A stretch of DNA of 64,000 nt from Aminithiophilus ramosus (GCF_018069705.1 NZ_CP072943.1:2419453-2483452), one strand, 5' to 3'; shown: positions 47,341-57,502, counted from the stretch's first letter. Made by a program: numbers and translations. Notes: generated from the letters alone by a model not told the origin.

Positions 47341-48660
47341 TTATAATCTCCAATAGCTATATCCTCGCCTTTCAAGTTCATCCCTATTCCAAATCCCTTT
47401 AACATCTATGATTATTCTTTTATTGTCTTTTGATTTAAGAAAAAAAGAATTTATTTCATCATAGTTCATTTTTTTGAAAACATCATGAGCAACCGCAAAA
47501 ACTAAACAGTTAGCATCTTTTATATCTCCAAATTCAGCTAAATCAACATCATATTCGAGCTTAGCTTCCCTTGCATCAGCCTCTGGATCCACAACCACAG
47601 GGACAACGCCATATTCCTTTAAATTTTGAATTATATCCATGACTTTGGAATTTCTAATGTCTGGAGTATTTTCTTTAAACGTTATTCCAAAAATAACAAC
47701 TTTAGATTGAGTGACAATTTCATTTGCCAAAACAAGCTTTTTAATAATAGTATCTGCTATAAATTTGCCCATTCCATCGTTAATTTTTCTACCCGATAAT
47801 ATAATTTGGCTATGATAACCCAATTTTTCAGCTTGATAAATAAAATAATATGGATCCACACCAATACAATGACCCCCAACAAGCCCTGGGTAGAATTTAA
47901 GAGCATTCCATTTTGTGTTCATCGCATCAACGACTTCTTTTGTGTCAATTCCCATACGATCAAACACCATTGCAAGCTCATTCATAAAAGCGATATTAAT
48001 ATCTCTTTGACTATTTTCTGCAACTTTTGCAGCTTCTGCTATTTTTATTGAACCAGCCCTATGGATTCCAGCTTCAATTATCAGTTTATATACTTTTTCA
48101 ATTTCGTCTAGACTTTCAGTATCCATTCCGGAGACAATTTTGACTATTTTTTCAAGTTTATTTATTTTATCGCCAGGATTAATTCTTTCAGGGGAATATC
48201 CAACCTTAAAATCAAAGCCACTTTTCAACTGAGATTCTTTTTCTAATATTGGCATACATATATCTTCAGTAACCCCTGGATATACTGTGGATTCATACAC
48301 CACAATAGATCCTTTTGTTAGATTTCGCCCTACAATGGAACTCGCTTTTTCGACTGGCGACAAGTCCGGCGTTTTATCAGAATTGATTGGAGTAGGAACT
48401 GCTACGATGTGAAATTTAGCATTTTTAAGATCTAATTCATTACAAGTAAATTTAACTTTAGTTTTTTTGATTTCATCGTTGCCTATTTCATTTGTAGGAT
48501 CAATACCTGCCTTATATAAATCTATTTTATTTTTATTTAAATCAAAACCTATTACTTTTGTTTTTTTTGCAAATGCAACTGCTAACGGCATACCAACATA
48601 GCCCAGACCTATAACCGAAATAAATTCTTCTTTTTTAATTATTTTTTCATAAAGACTCAT
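47341..48660 (-). CDS. tviB: UDP-N-acetylglucosamine 6-dehydrogenase (TviB/WbpA type)
   Basis: A 439-residue nucleotide-sugar dehydrogenase. NAD site SVIGLGYVGMPLAVAF, YESTVYPGVTEDICMPIL, GYSPERINPGD, the helix KVAENSQRDINIAFMNELA, and the catalytic cysteine in GLVGGHCIGVDPYYF. It oxidises C6 of UDP-GlcNAc (or a related UDP-HexNAc) to the uronic acid. The best family match is to TviB-type enzymes, but WecC-like use of UDP-ManNAc is possible. It is AT-rich and ends the pgl-side operon next to an IS256 remnant. The C-terminus ends in ELERRGYSYWRL as usual. Confidence 0.88.
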   Translation of the reverse strand: MSLYEKIIKKEEFISVIGLGYVGMPLAVAFAKKTKVIGFDLNKNKIDLYKAGIDPTNEIGNDEIKKTKVKFTCNELDLKNAKFHIVAVPTPINSDKTPDLSPVEKASSIVGRNLTKGSIVVYESTVYPGVTEDICMPILEKESQLKSGFDFKVGYSPERINPGDKINKLEKIVKIVSGMDTESLDEIEKVYKLIIEAGIHRAGSIKIAEAAKVAENSQRDINIAFMNELAMVFDRMGIDTKEVVDAMNTKWNALKFYPGLVGGHCIGVDPYYFIYQAEKLGYHSQIILSGRKINDGMGKFIADTIIKKLVLANEIVTQSKVVIFGITFKENTPDIRNSKVMDIIQNLKEYGVVPVVVDPEADAREAKLEYDVDLAEFGDIKDANCLVFAVAHDVFKKMNYDEINSFFLKSKDNKRIIIDVKGIWNRDELERRGYSYWRL

Positions 48661-49904
48661 TGTATTCTCTCCCTTTTGCTGTTTAAGTAAACATTTTTTG
48701 CTTGAACCAACAAAGACTCAAACTGTTTAGCCAACATGTTTCGATCAAAAAGCTCACGAGCAACCTTTTTAGAGGCCATACTTGCTGCTAATAACTGATT
48801 TTCGTTATTTATAAAATAGAACAAAATCTTTGCTGCTCCGAATGTGTCGTTGGGGTCCAATTGACAGCCATTACGATATTTATCGATAATATCCGCCTGC
48901 CATCCACCGTAATTAATTGCTATTGGCTTTCCTGCAGCAAGAGTATCAAAAAATTTGTTAGCTGAATTAATTTCTAGTTCTTTTACTTGATCGACGAAGG
49001 AAGTTGCCACAGATGCCGCAGACATCCATTTAGGAACCTCATTTTTAGGAATAGGATCCATCATGTAAAAATTATCATTAAAAACTCCAGAGTTAATTGC
49101 TTTATCTTTAATATATTTTTTTTCTTGTCCATCGCCAATAACAAGAAAAGCTATCTTTGGATCGAGCTTTGCCATTTCTACGGCGACATCGACCAGATAG
49201 CTCACGTTATTGACCTTCCCCAGCGTTCCAATGTACACAACTAACTTACGGTCTCCCAACCAAGGTGTTTTTCGTCTTAACTCCTCTCCAACGGACGAAA
49301 GGACATCAAAAAACTCGACATCACTGCCATTGGGGATAACAGCAACATGTTCTGCAGGATATCCTGTCTTTACGATGCCATCCTTCATTCCTGGAGAAAG
49401 GGCAACAATCTTGCTGGAATTCTTATAGGCAAAACGCTCTAAAGCCCGAGCTGTCTTGATAGTGACAGGGTTGCGCAAAGCGCCAAGTGCTATGGGCACC
49501 TCAGGCCACAAATCACGAACCTCGAAGACCATGGGAATGCCCAGTCTTTTCGAGGCATAAACTCCGGGAATGGCGATGGTGAGCGGCGTGCTGGTGGCGA
49601 AGACGATATCCCCGCCTATGGCGACAGCCCTTCTCGCCGCCCGCCAGGAAAAGGCGAAAAAGGCTTTGATCCGTTCGTTGTAAGGCATGGCATTGCCGTA
49701 AGGAACAGGTGTCCAGTGAACGTGAATGCCGGCCTCTTCCGTTTCGTGCCAAATCTTATCTTTCGGGAAACGTCCGTCACGATCGGTGGTGATCATATGG
49801 ACCTCGTGCCCCCAGGCGACGAGACGACGGCCCATTTCGTAGCTGCGCGTTCCGCCGGCCATGGCGGGCGTGTTGAAATACTGATGAAGGTAGAGAATCT
49901 TCAT
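48657..49904 (-). CDS. Glycosyltransferase family 4 (WbuB/WcaI type)
   Basis: 415 residues: KILYLHQYFNTPAMAGGTRSYEMGRRLV at the N-terminus, DLWPEVPIALGAL, ALSPGMKDGIVKTGYPAEHVAVIPNGSD and the donor motif VKELEINSANKFFDTLAAGKPI. The pattern resembles WbuB-like transferases of O-antigen loci. The 5' third is GC-rich and the remainder AT-rich, so the gene probably marks a recombination boundary. It overlaps the dehydrogenase gene by 4 bp and follows pglE by 3 bp. Confidence 0.87.
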   Translation of the reverse strand: MKILYLHQYFNTPAMAGGTRSYEMGRRLVAWGHEVHMITTDRDGRFPKDKIWHETEEAGIHVHWTPVPYGNAMPYNERIKAFFAFSWRAARRAVAIGGDIVFATSTPLTIAIPGVYASKRLGIPMVFEVRDLWPEVPIALGALRNPVTIKTARALERFAYKNSSKIVALSPGMKDGIVKTGYPAEHVAVIPNGSDVEFFDVLSSVGEELRRKTPWLGDRKLVVYIGTLGKVNNVSYLVDVAVEMAKLDPKIAFLVIGDGQEKKYIKDKAINSGVFNDNFYMMDPIPKNEVPKWMSAASVATSFVDQVKELEINSANKFFDTLAAGKPIAINYGGWQADIIDKYRNGCQLDPNDTFGAAKILFYFINNENQLLAASMASKKVARELFDRNMLAKQFESLLVQAKNVYLNSKRERIQ

Positions 49905-49907
49905 TCC

Positions 49908-51062
<1,155 letters not shown>

Positions 51063-51103
51063 TGGGAGTCACCTCAATCAGTCGAGAAGGTCATAGTCGT
51101 TTG

Positions 51104-51787
51104 TCAAGCCGGACAATCGCCTGCTGACAGGAAATCGCGAGCTGTTCTCTCTCGTCGAAAAGCATCGCGTCGCACCCGCGCCGGAACGCCGACGGCCGTG
51201 ACGGCCTCGGGAAGGTCGGTGACAACGGCGGCCCCGGCACCGACGAGGGTTTGAGATCCGATGGATCGGCCGGGGATAACCGATGTCCCCGTGCCCAGAA
51301 GACAGCCCTCCCCCACCTGGACTTCACCGGCAAGGTGAACGCCGGGACAGAGATGGGCGAAATCACCGATGCGACAATCGTGATCGACAGTGGCCCCCGT
51401 ATTGACGATGACATGGGCCCCGATACGCGCCTCTGCCTGAACGATAGCTCCCGCGAACACGACCGATCCCGGGCCTATCTCGGCAGAAGGGTCAACGAAA
51501 GCACGAGGGTGAACGGCCGAAAACCAGCGAACCAGGGGAAACTGACAGACGATTTTTTTGCGTATCGCGTTGTTTCCGATAGCGATGAGGGCCAAAGGAG
51601 AGTCCAAACCGGCAAGACGCCCCAGAGGACCGTCCACGGGCATGCCGAGGAGAGAGGTTCCCCAAAGAGAGTCATCATCGTCGAGAATGCCCGCGACGGG
51701 ACGATCAAGAAGACGCAAAAGGGAAAGAACGACCTTGCCATGGCCGCCGCCGCCAAGGACCCAGAGGGGTTCTCTGTCAAATGTCAC
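51104..51787 (-). CDS. pglD: UDP-4-amino-sugar N-acetyltransferase (PglD type)
   Basis: 227 residues: an N-terminal WVLGGGGHGKVVLSLLRLLD sugar-nucleotide domain and a left-handed beta-helix with the catalytic His in ATVDHDCRIGDFAHLCPGV. It acetylates the 4-amino group to give the di-N-acetyl sugar. The GTG start overlaps the pglC stop (GTGA). The C-terminus carries about 20 extra residues beyond AVGVPARV. Confidence 0.9.
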   Translation of the reverse strand: MTFDREPLWVLGGGGHGKVVLSLLRLLDRPVAGILDDDDSLWGTSLLGMPVDGPLGRLAGLDSPLALIAIGNNAIRKKIVCQFPLVRWFSAVHPRAFVDPSAEIGPGSVVFAGAIVQAEARIGAHVIVNTGATVDHDCRIGDFAHLCPGVHLAGEVQVGEGCLLGTGTSVIPGRSIGSQTLVGAGAAVVTDLPEAVTAVGVPARVRRDAFRRERTARDFLSAGDCPA

Positions 51788-52419
51788 GATTTTCCCGCCC
51801 CCCGAAATTCTTCCATCGTCGCATGCTTTTCCGAGGAAATGCCTTCTCGTCGGACCACCTTAGCGACGGTCAGAGCCAGGATTTTGACGTCGAGGCAGAA
51901 GGAGCCGTTATCGACATACCAGACGTCGAGGTCGAATTTTTCCTCCCAACCGAGGGTATTGCGCCCGTTGACCTGGGCCCAGCCGGTAATACCGGGTTTG
52001 ACCTCATGACGACGCATCTGGTGGGCAGTATAGCGATCGAGGTACGCCATAAGCAAAGGACGAGGACCGACGAGGCTCATGTCCCCGCTGAAGACGTTGA
52101 TCAGTTCGGGCAGCTCGTCGATGCTCGTCGAGCGCAAGAATCGCCCGAAGGGGGTGAGACGTTTTTCATCAGGGAGCAGTTTCCCCTCTGCGTCGCGCTC
52201 ATTTGTCATCGTGCGAAATTTATACATAAAAAAAGGGCGCCCTCCCAGGCCGGGGCGCTGCTGGCGAAAGAGAACGGGGCTGCCGAGGTATCGACGGACC
52301 AACAAGGCGACGACGGCGAGAAGAGGGCTCAAGAGCAGGAGCCCCAGGCCGGAGGCGACGACGTCGAAAGCCCGCTTGGCCCCTTTCTCCAGGGGTGAAG
52401 CGTTTTTCCACCCGGCCAC
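51784..52419 (-). CDS. pglC: Phosphoglycosyl transferase, monotopic (PglC type)
   Basis: 211 residues. A re-entrant hydrophobic N-terminus (AFDVVASGLGLLLLSPLLAVVALLVRR), the MYKFRTM segment, the catalytic dyad D101-E102 in STSIDELPELINVFSGDMSLVGPRPL, and GWAQVNGRN. It transfers the sugar phosphate to undecaprenyl phosphate, starting the glycan. The start is GTG at 52419; the duplicate copy at 58.3 kb has ATG. Confidence 0.92.
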   Translation of the reverse strand: MAGWKNASPLEKGAKRAFDVVASGLGLLLLSPLLAVVALLVRRYLGSPVLFRQQRPGLGGRPFFMYKFRTMTNERDAEGKLLPDEKRLTPFGRFLRSTSIDELPELINVFSGDMSLVGPRPLLMAYLDRYTAHQMRRHEVKPGITGWAQVNGRNTLGWEEKFDLDVWYVDNGSFCLDVKILALTVAKVVRREGISSEKHATMEEFRGAGKS

Positions 52420-52564
52420 GTCAGACGGACCTGCTATCGGAAGGAATAAAGATGGCGAGGACGGTTGTTGTCGCTTGTGCCACGTTCAATCACCTCGTCG
52501 GAGAGTTGGGTTCGGCGGTCTCGGCAGTGGAGTCAGGGAATATCGTATAAGAGTCCCCAAAAGC

Positions 52565-52700
52565 AAAACCTTGTGCGGCCAGGATGGCCGCACTCCCAGG
52601 AAGGGCAAGACCCCGTAAAACCGGAACAGCTTCAGCCCCAAAAAGGGCAAGGCCTTTCCGGGGACGAAAAGGGGCCCGGAGCGGTCGCCTGCGGCGCGCC
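52565..52700. repeat. Repeat copy, GCGGCCAGGATGGCC type (copy a)
   Basis: A 140-bp block with CGGCCAGGATGGCCGCACTCCCAGG, related in layout to the GC-rich arrays on the left. The same block recurs at 54.6 and 58.5 kb, each time followed by the tail CTATTATAGTTCAATTTTA and the 3' end of the sigma-like gene. Confidence 0.8.
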
Positions 52701-52730
52701 GGTCCGGACCCTATTATAGTTCAATTTTAT

Positions 52731-52811
52731 TCTAGGCGGTAGGAGAAGGGGTGAAATCGTTGACGGATCGAAGGCTTTGCCTTATGCGCCCCAGCCTGGC
52801 GCTGACGGCCC
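52731..52811 (-). pseudogene. 3' fragment of the sigma-like gene
   Basis: Nearly identical to the last 80 bp of the gene at 58.6-59.1 kb, coding for about 25 C-terminal residues ending SVNDFSPS. It breaks off at 52811 and marks the right limit of the duplicated segment. Confidence 0.8.
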
Positions 52812-52847
52812 GTCTTTGGATCGGGCAAACGCCCTCGATCATCGCGT

Positions 52848-52935
52848 TCAGCTCGGCGCATGGCTCCCCATCAGTCCTACCAGGGCAGCCCTTCCGGTCG
52901 TCATGACGGGAGTCTTTCTGTCATGAGCCATCGCC
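52848..52935 (-). pseudogene. DarG-like fragment
   Basis: The minus strand encodes PVMTTGRAALVGLMGS, very close to PAMTAGRAALVGLMRR of the DarG protein at 56.3 kb. No other part of a second darTG pair remains. It overlaps the end of the nuclease-like gene in another frame. Confidence 0.6.
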
Positions 52936-53520
52936 ATGTGAGGTGGAGAAGGGTCGCTGCGGTTGCTCGTCACCTTGAGCCACCTCGATCGCAGAAAGGC
53001 CTTGGCCGTTTGTCGAACCAGACAATCGCCGGATAGGAAATTGAGAAAGGTAATGATTCCACGCCGCGATATTGAAGACAGCGCAGCGGGCAACGATGGA
53101 TCTCCGCCAACGGCCTGTCTTGGGACCATAGAGAGGAAGCATCCGTTTCAGGTCGTCGGTGCAGGAAAGCAAGGCAGGTGCCGTCAGACTTTCTATGGCG
53201 ACGAGGACATAATAATAGATAGGTTTTTCCGGTTGTGCCAAGGCCCAGTGATATAGAAACGAATCACGATATTTTTGTTTTAGCGCCTCGCAAAGAGATC
53301 GACTGAAAAATTCCTGATAAAATTTTTTAATATTCCCATAACGAGCTTGCGGGTTTTCTGGATCCTTAAATTCAATAAAGAGATAGCTATCATTATCATC
53401 AACTATAAAATCCACTGCTTTCATGCAATGAGAGAGACCATGGTCTTCCCCGTCGAATCTATAAACTTTCAATCCTGAGGGGAAAGATATCTGAAGATCA
53501 CCCTCGGAAAAAGTGATCAA
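52921..53520 (-). CDS. Small nuclease-like protein paired with an AAA ATPase
   Basis: 199 residues, family not recognised. A candidate PD-(D/E)XK core is visible: D37 in CMKAVDFIVDD, then E50-F51-K52 in SYLFIEFKDPE, the normal D...ExK spacing over a beta-hairpin. Two later helices and an aromatic strand (KPIYYYVLVAIESL) would complete the fold. The last about 25 residues look like run-on sequence. It overlaps the ATPase gene by 4 bp (ATGA), so the two are made together. A two-gene ATPase-nuclease unit is a common defence layout, but I know no named system with this pair. Confidence 0.55.
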   Translation of the reverse strand: MITFSEGDLQISFPSGLKVYRFDGEDHGLSHCMKAVDFIVDDNDSYLFIEFKDPENPQARYGNIKKFYQEFFSRSLCEALKQKYRDSFLYHWALAQPEKPIYYYVLVAIESLTAPALLSCTDDLKRMLPLYGPKTGRWRRSIVARCAVFNIAAWNHYLSQFPIRRLSGSTNGQGLSAIEVAQGDEQPQRPFSTSHGDGS

Positions 53521-54542
53521 AGCTCCGAACCTCCCAGGGTCCTCTGCACTTCACGGTCGTAGATGTCAGCGTAGGCTTGGGCGATGGAGTTGGGGTGAAT
53601 GGCGAGATAACGATCCGCGTTCCGGCACCGGATCATGCCGCCCGAATCCGGATCGCGATAGAGCGAATGGTAAAGGACCTCACTGGTTTCGGTTTTCCTG
53701 AGGTCGAGCTCTTTGAGTATGGCATAACTATGTGTCGCCATGAAGACCTGCGTGCCCAGCTGCTGCAAGTCGAGGATGATCTGCATAAGCACGCCGTAAA
53801 GGGAGGGGTTGAGGTTAGCCTCCGGCTCATCCCAGAAAAGGACGGAACCTTCCATCAGCGTACCGTTTTGGATAAGCGTCCAAAGAAGCCCCAGCTTACG
53901 GATACCTTCAGCAAGGAGGGTAAATTCAAGGTTGCCCTGTACGTTCTTGAGGAAAAATTCCTCGTTGGCGGTGACGACCTTTCCGTCGATGACCTTACCC
54001 AGTTTCGCCAGAAGGGCTTTACGAGCCCTGTCGGCCGGACCACGAAGAGAGGGACGGTAGGCCCTGTCCAGGATATCGGCATAGATTTCTTCAAAGTGAA
54101 TTTCTCGTTGACTATAAAGGGAACGAAAACCCGGTCCGTTGGAAAGCATTTCCTTGACGGGAATATACACGCTCTCCACGGGGACGGCCATCCACTCCGC
54201 CTCTCCCGTCACTTGGGCCGATTCCGGTTTCCGGGTGTGGTTTGAAAAGGCAAGGCATATTTTGAGGTCCTGACGATAAACCTCGCAAAAAGCGGAGGCA
54301 CTGTACGGTTGCCGTTTCAGGAGACGACCGATGGCCCGATCGGAAGGGAGAAAAACCCGATTCAGTTTTTCGGCAAAGCTGATCTTGCTTTTGGTTATAT
54401 CGCAGGCAGCATAGGCCAGCTTCATTAGATGCGTCTTGCCGGTTCCGTTGGCCCCGACAAAAACATTGATCCCGGGAGAGAGATTCAGACTCAATTCATC
54501 GAAAGCGGTAAACCTCTCGCAGTAGAGCTTCGTCAATTTCAC
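53517..54542 (-). CDS. AAA15/AAA_21-type ATPase, probable defence component
   Basis: 341 residues with an SMC/ABC-like ATPase core: Walker A GANGTGKT (30-37), signature-like LAEGIRKLG (210-218), Walker B VLFWDEPEANLNP (234-246) and switch histidine ATHSYAIL (H271). There is no TOPRIM or coiled-coil insert, so it is not a full OLD protein. It is translated with the small nuclease-like gene downstream. A broken second copy follows at 54.8-55.7 kb. Confidence 0.85.
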   Translation of the reverse strand: MKLTKLYCERFTAFDELSLNLSPGINVFVGANGTGKTHLMKLAYAACDITKSKISFAEKLNRVFLPSDRAIGRLLKRQPYSASAFCEVYRQDLKICLAFSNHTRKPESAQVTGEAEWMAVPVESVYIPVKEMLSNGPGFRSLYSQREIHFEEIYADILDRAYRPSLRGPADRARKALLAKLGKVIDGKVVTANEEFFLKNVQGNLEFTLLAEGIRKLGLLWTLIQNGTLMEGSVLFWDEPEANLNPSLYGVLMQIILDLQQLGTQVFMATHSYAILKELDLRKTETSEVLYHSLYRDPDSGGMIRCRNADRYLAIHPNSIAQAYADIYDREVQRTLGGSEL

Positions 54543-54579
54543 GGGAAATCACCGCCCTCTCTTGCACGTCACCGATCAA

Positions 54580-54790
54580 GGCAAAACCTTATGCGGCCAG
54601 GATGGCCACACTCCCAGGAAGAACAAGACCCTATAAAACCGAAACAGCCCCAAAAAGGGCAAGGCCTTTCCGGGGACGAAAAGGGGCCCGGAGCGGTCGC
54701 CTGCGGCGTGCCGGTCCGGACCCTATTATAGTTCAATTTTATTCTAGGCGGTAGACGAAGGGCTGAAATCGTCGACGGGCCGAAGGCTTT
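54580..54790. repeat. Repeat copy (b) with sigma-gene 3' tail
   Basis: GCGGCCAGGATGGCCACACTCCCAGG block at 54590-54620, then CTATTATAGTTCAATTTTA and about 55 bp of the sigma-gene 3' end (54731-54787). Same order as at 52.6 and 58.5 kb, so it is one unit that has been copied three times. Confidence 0.8.
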
Positions 54791-54845
54791 GCTCCGCAAA
54801 AGCCAAAGCCTCTCTCATGGCCCCCGCTATCCGCCTGAGCAGTTT

Positions 54846-55703
54846 TTCTGCCTCCTCCCAGTGTCCTCTGCACTTCACGGTCGTAGATGTCAGCGTAGGC
54901 TTGGGCGATGGAGTTGGGGTGAATGGCGAGATAACGATCCGCGTTCCGGCACCGGATCATGCCGCCCGAATCCGGATCGCGATAGAGCGAATGGTAAAGG
55001 ACGGAACCCTCCATCAGCGTGCCGTTCTGGATGAGTGTCCAGAGAAGTCCCAGCTTGCGAATGCCTTCGGCAAGAAGGGTAAATTCAAGGTTGCCCTGCA
55101 CGTTCTTGAGGAAAAACTCCTCGTTGGCGGTGACGACTTTTCCGTCGATGGCCTTCCTCAACTTGGCCAGCAGGGCCTTGCGAGCCTTGCCCGTCGGTCC
55201 ACGAAGAAGGGGTCGATAGGCCCTGTCAAGGATGTCGGCATAGATCTCTTCGAAATGGATTTCTCTACTGACTGTAGAGGGATCGAAAACCGGGACCATT
55301 GGAGAGCATTTCCTTGACGGGAATGTAAACACTCTCCACGGGCAAGACCATCCATTCTCCCTGCCCTGTGACCTCAGCCGATTCAGGCTTGCGGGTATGA
55401 CTCGAAAAAGCAAGGCCGATTCGGAGCTTCTCGCGGAAGACTTCGCAGACAGCAGAGGCACTGCTCCTCTGGCGCTTCACGAGACGGCCGATACTTCGAT
55501 CGGAAGGGAGGAAAACTCGGCTCAGTTTTTTCGGCGAAAGAGACCTTGCTTTTGGTGATATCACAAGCCGCATAGCCCAGCTTCATCAGGTGCGTTTTAC
55601 CGGTTCCGTTGGTCCCGACAAAAACATCAATCCCCGGAGAAAGATCGAGGCTCAGGTCATCGAAAGCGGTGAATTTGTTGCAGCAGATTTTCGTCAGTTT
55701 CAC
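54846..55703 (-). pseudogene. Second copy of the AAA ATPase, inactivated
   Basis: Closely similar to the ATPase at 53.5-54.5 kb, with Walker A GTNGTGKTHLMKLGYAACD intact. It has a +1 in a T-run (about 55525), another +1 near 55290, and a 165-bp in-frame deletion that removes exactly Walker B, D-loop and the switch histidine. The deletion ends coincide with the repeat AAAGGAC found at both borders in the intact copy (53672 and 53837). Confidence 0.88.
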
Positions 55704-55772
55704 AGAGAATCACCGTCCTCTCTCGAATGCCGAAAACTCTTTCAACTCCTCCGGGATACCCTTAAAGGGCCG

Positions 55773-56843
55773 CTATTGCCGAGAGCAAGCACTTTCCGTC
55801 CAACCCTTCCTGCACAAGGTCTCCGCGGCAAGCCCAATCTGGCGGGGCGAGAACTGACGTTTGCGATCACTCCAGTCATAGATCCGTCTGATGAGGACAT
55901 CGGAATGAGCGGCATTGCCTGGTCGTTCTTTGAGAACCCAATGCACCGTGGACAGAAGTTCCAGCCCGAAGGGGGACTCGAAGCCCTCGACCAGATCGGC
56001 GACTTTTTCGAAACGGGCACGGGTCTGAGGGTGTTTCTCCAGAAGGGCAGCGGCTTCTTCCTCAGCCCCCGGCATCAGCCGGAGCTGTTTTGTCGGCCCA
56101 TCGCCTCCATCGGCATAGCCGGAGACAAAATGTCCTTCGATGACATTCAGGACATGACGAAGGTTTTTCGCATAGGGACCATAGGAAGCCTTGCAGTAGG
56201 TCAGCCTCAGCGGTTCACCGGCCTCCTGCATGAAGTAGAGCAGTTTATGGACCTCAAGAAGGGTTATGACGGGGTCAAGGAACCCCTCAAGGTAACGCCT
56301 CATCAACCCTACGAGAGCAGCCCGACCAGCAGTCATGGCCGGTTTTTCACAGCTATGAACCATGGCTTCCGCCTCTGGGGCTCCCTCTGGTTCGTAAAGC
56401 CTGATGTCAACTCCCGACAATAGGGATCGCACTGCCGCCTCGATCCGGGGCCGAACCTCGGACCAGTCAAGCCCTCCCAGTCCACAGCCCAGGGGGGGAA
56501 TGGCAACGGAACGGATGCCCCTATCTTCAATTGTCCTCACCAGATCAGCAAGACCCGCCTCAATATCGTCAAGCCGGCTTTTATTGCGCCAATGGCGTTT
56601 AGTGGGAAAATTGATGATGAAGCGGGGATTGCACAGCCGCCCCGTCTGGAAAACAAAGACACGCCCCGGACACAATTTTCTTTTTTTGCAGGCCTCGACA
56701 TAAGCCTCAAAATTATCCGGGAAGGCTTTTTTAAACTGAAGAGCAATGCCCCGACCCATGACACCCTCACAATTCACGGTATTGACAAGGGCTTCGACGT
56801 CTTCTTTGAGAATATCCCCACGCTTATATTCGATCATCTCCAC
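55773..56843 (-). CDS. darG: DarG-type antitoxin (macrodomain DNA ADP-ribosylglycohydrolase)
   Basis: 356 residues. N-terminal macrodomain (about 1-150): VNTVNCEGVMGRGIALQFKKAFP, then IPPLGCGLGGLDW. The C-terminal part (from about 175: ALVGLMRRYLEGFLDPVITLLEVHKLLYFMQE) is the usual DarG extension that binds DarT. DarG removes ADP-ribose from thymidine in DNA and also sequesters the toxin. It starts 8 nt after darT. Confidence 0.93.
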   Translation of the reverse strand: MEMIEYKRGDILKEDVEALVNTVNCEGVMGRGIALQFKKAFPDNFEAYVEACKKRKLCPGRVFVFQTGRLCNPRFIINFPTKRHWRNKSRLDDIEAGLADLVRTIEDRGIRSVAIPPLGCGLGGLDWSEVRPRIEAAVRSLLSGVDIRLYEPEGAPEAEAMVHSCEKPAMTAGRAALVGLMRRYLEGFLDPVITLLEVHKLLYFMQEAGEPLRLTYCKASYGPYAKNLRHVLNVIEGHFVSGYADGGDGPTKQLRLMPGAEEEAAALLEKHPQTRARFEKVADLVEGFESPFGLELLSTVHWVLKERPGNAAHSDVLIRRIYDWSDRKRQFSPRQIGLAAETLCRKGWTESACSRQ

Positions 56844-56851
56844 CCCTCCTC

Positions 56852-57502
56852 TCAGTAATACCAGTCCGATTTTATTTCAACGCGGGGGGAAGGCTGATAG
56901 CCAGACAAGTTACGAAGCACACGCTGATAAACCGCTGACGAGAGGACTCCCACCCGTTCTATCAACGGCCAGGGAAAGCTGCTTTCCATCAGGAATTCCG
57001 CCTGCTTTTTCTCTTTACACGATGACCAGAATTCCGCGCCAACGGCATCCCAATCGATCTCGCTGAGGCGGGAAAGGTCGGAATAGTCCTCGAAATATCT
57101 GGAACCTGCATTGGACAGGGTAAAGGCCCAGCGTCTGTCGTTATTCTTAGCCCAGGCCACAGAGGCACGAAGATCGGCCTCCAGATGGAGGATCTCATGC
57201 TGTCCTCCATGATAGGACAATTCCGGATGATTGCCACGATGAATCATATAGAGCATGACAGATCGGGGACAGAAATAGAAGGGGACACAACCGCCCACAT
57301 GAAGGTCGGGGTGAGAGCTCAATGTAAGCTCATCAAGCCGACGTTGTTTGATTTTGCTCAATCCGATGGTCGTCCCCTGTCGGTTACCCCGGGCAATCTC
57401 GGCATCACACCACAGGCAGCCATCCTGAAGGATCGACGGCAAGCGATCGACATGGACGATGTGGTATATCTTCGGCCACTCAGGAGGAACCATTTTCTGC
57501 AC
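56852..57502 (-). CDS. darT: DarT-type ssDNA thymidine ADP-ribosyltransferase toxin
   Basis: 216 residues of the DUF4433 family: KIYHIVHVDRLPSILQDGCLWCD at the N-terminus, GCVPFYFCPRSVMLYMIHRGN, ARTART-like HDVA-equivalent replaced by KNNDRRWAFTLSNAGSRYFEDY, and KKQAEFLMESSFPW carrying the likely catalytic glutamate. It modifies single-stranded DNA with NAD and blocks replication; DarTG systems abort phage infection. No other gene lies between it and its antitoxin. Confidence 0.92.
   Translation of the reverse strand: MQKMVPPEWPKIYHIVHVDRLPSILQDGCLWCDAEIARGNRQGTTIGLSKIKQRRLDELTLSSHPDLHVGGCVPFYFCPRSVMLYMIHRGNHPELSYHGGQHEILHLEADLRASVAWAKNNDRRWAFTLSNAGSRYFEDYSDLSRLSEIDWDAVGAEFWSSCKEKKQAEFLMESSFPWPLIERVGVLSSAVYQRVLRNLSGYQPSPRVEIKSDWYY

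Noticed and set aside
51104-52419. The pglC/pglD copies as an assembly duplicate
   Set aside because: The two copies differ by scattered substitutions, a different start codon (GTG and ATG) and a 560-bp deletion, and have different neighbours, so a true duplication is more likely. I still list the assembly check.
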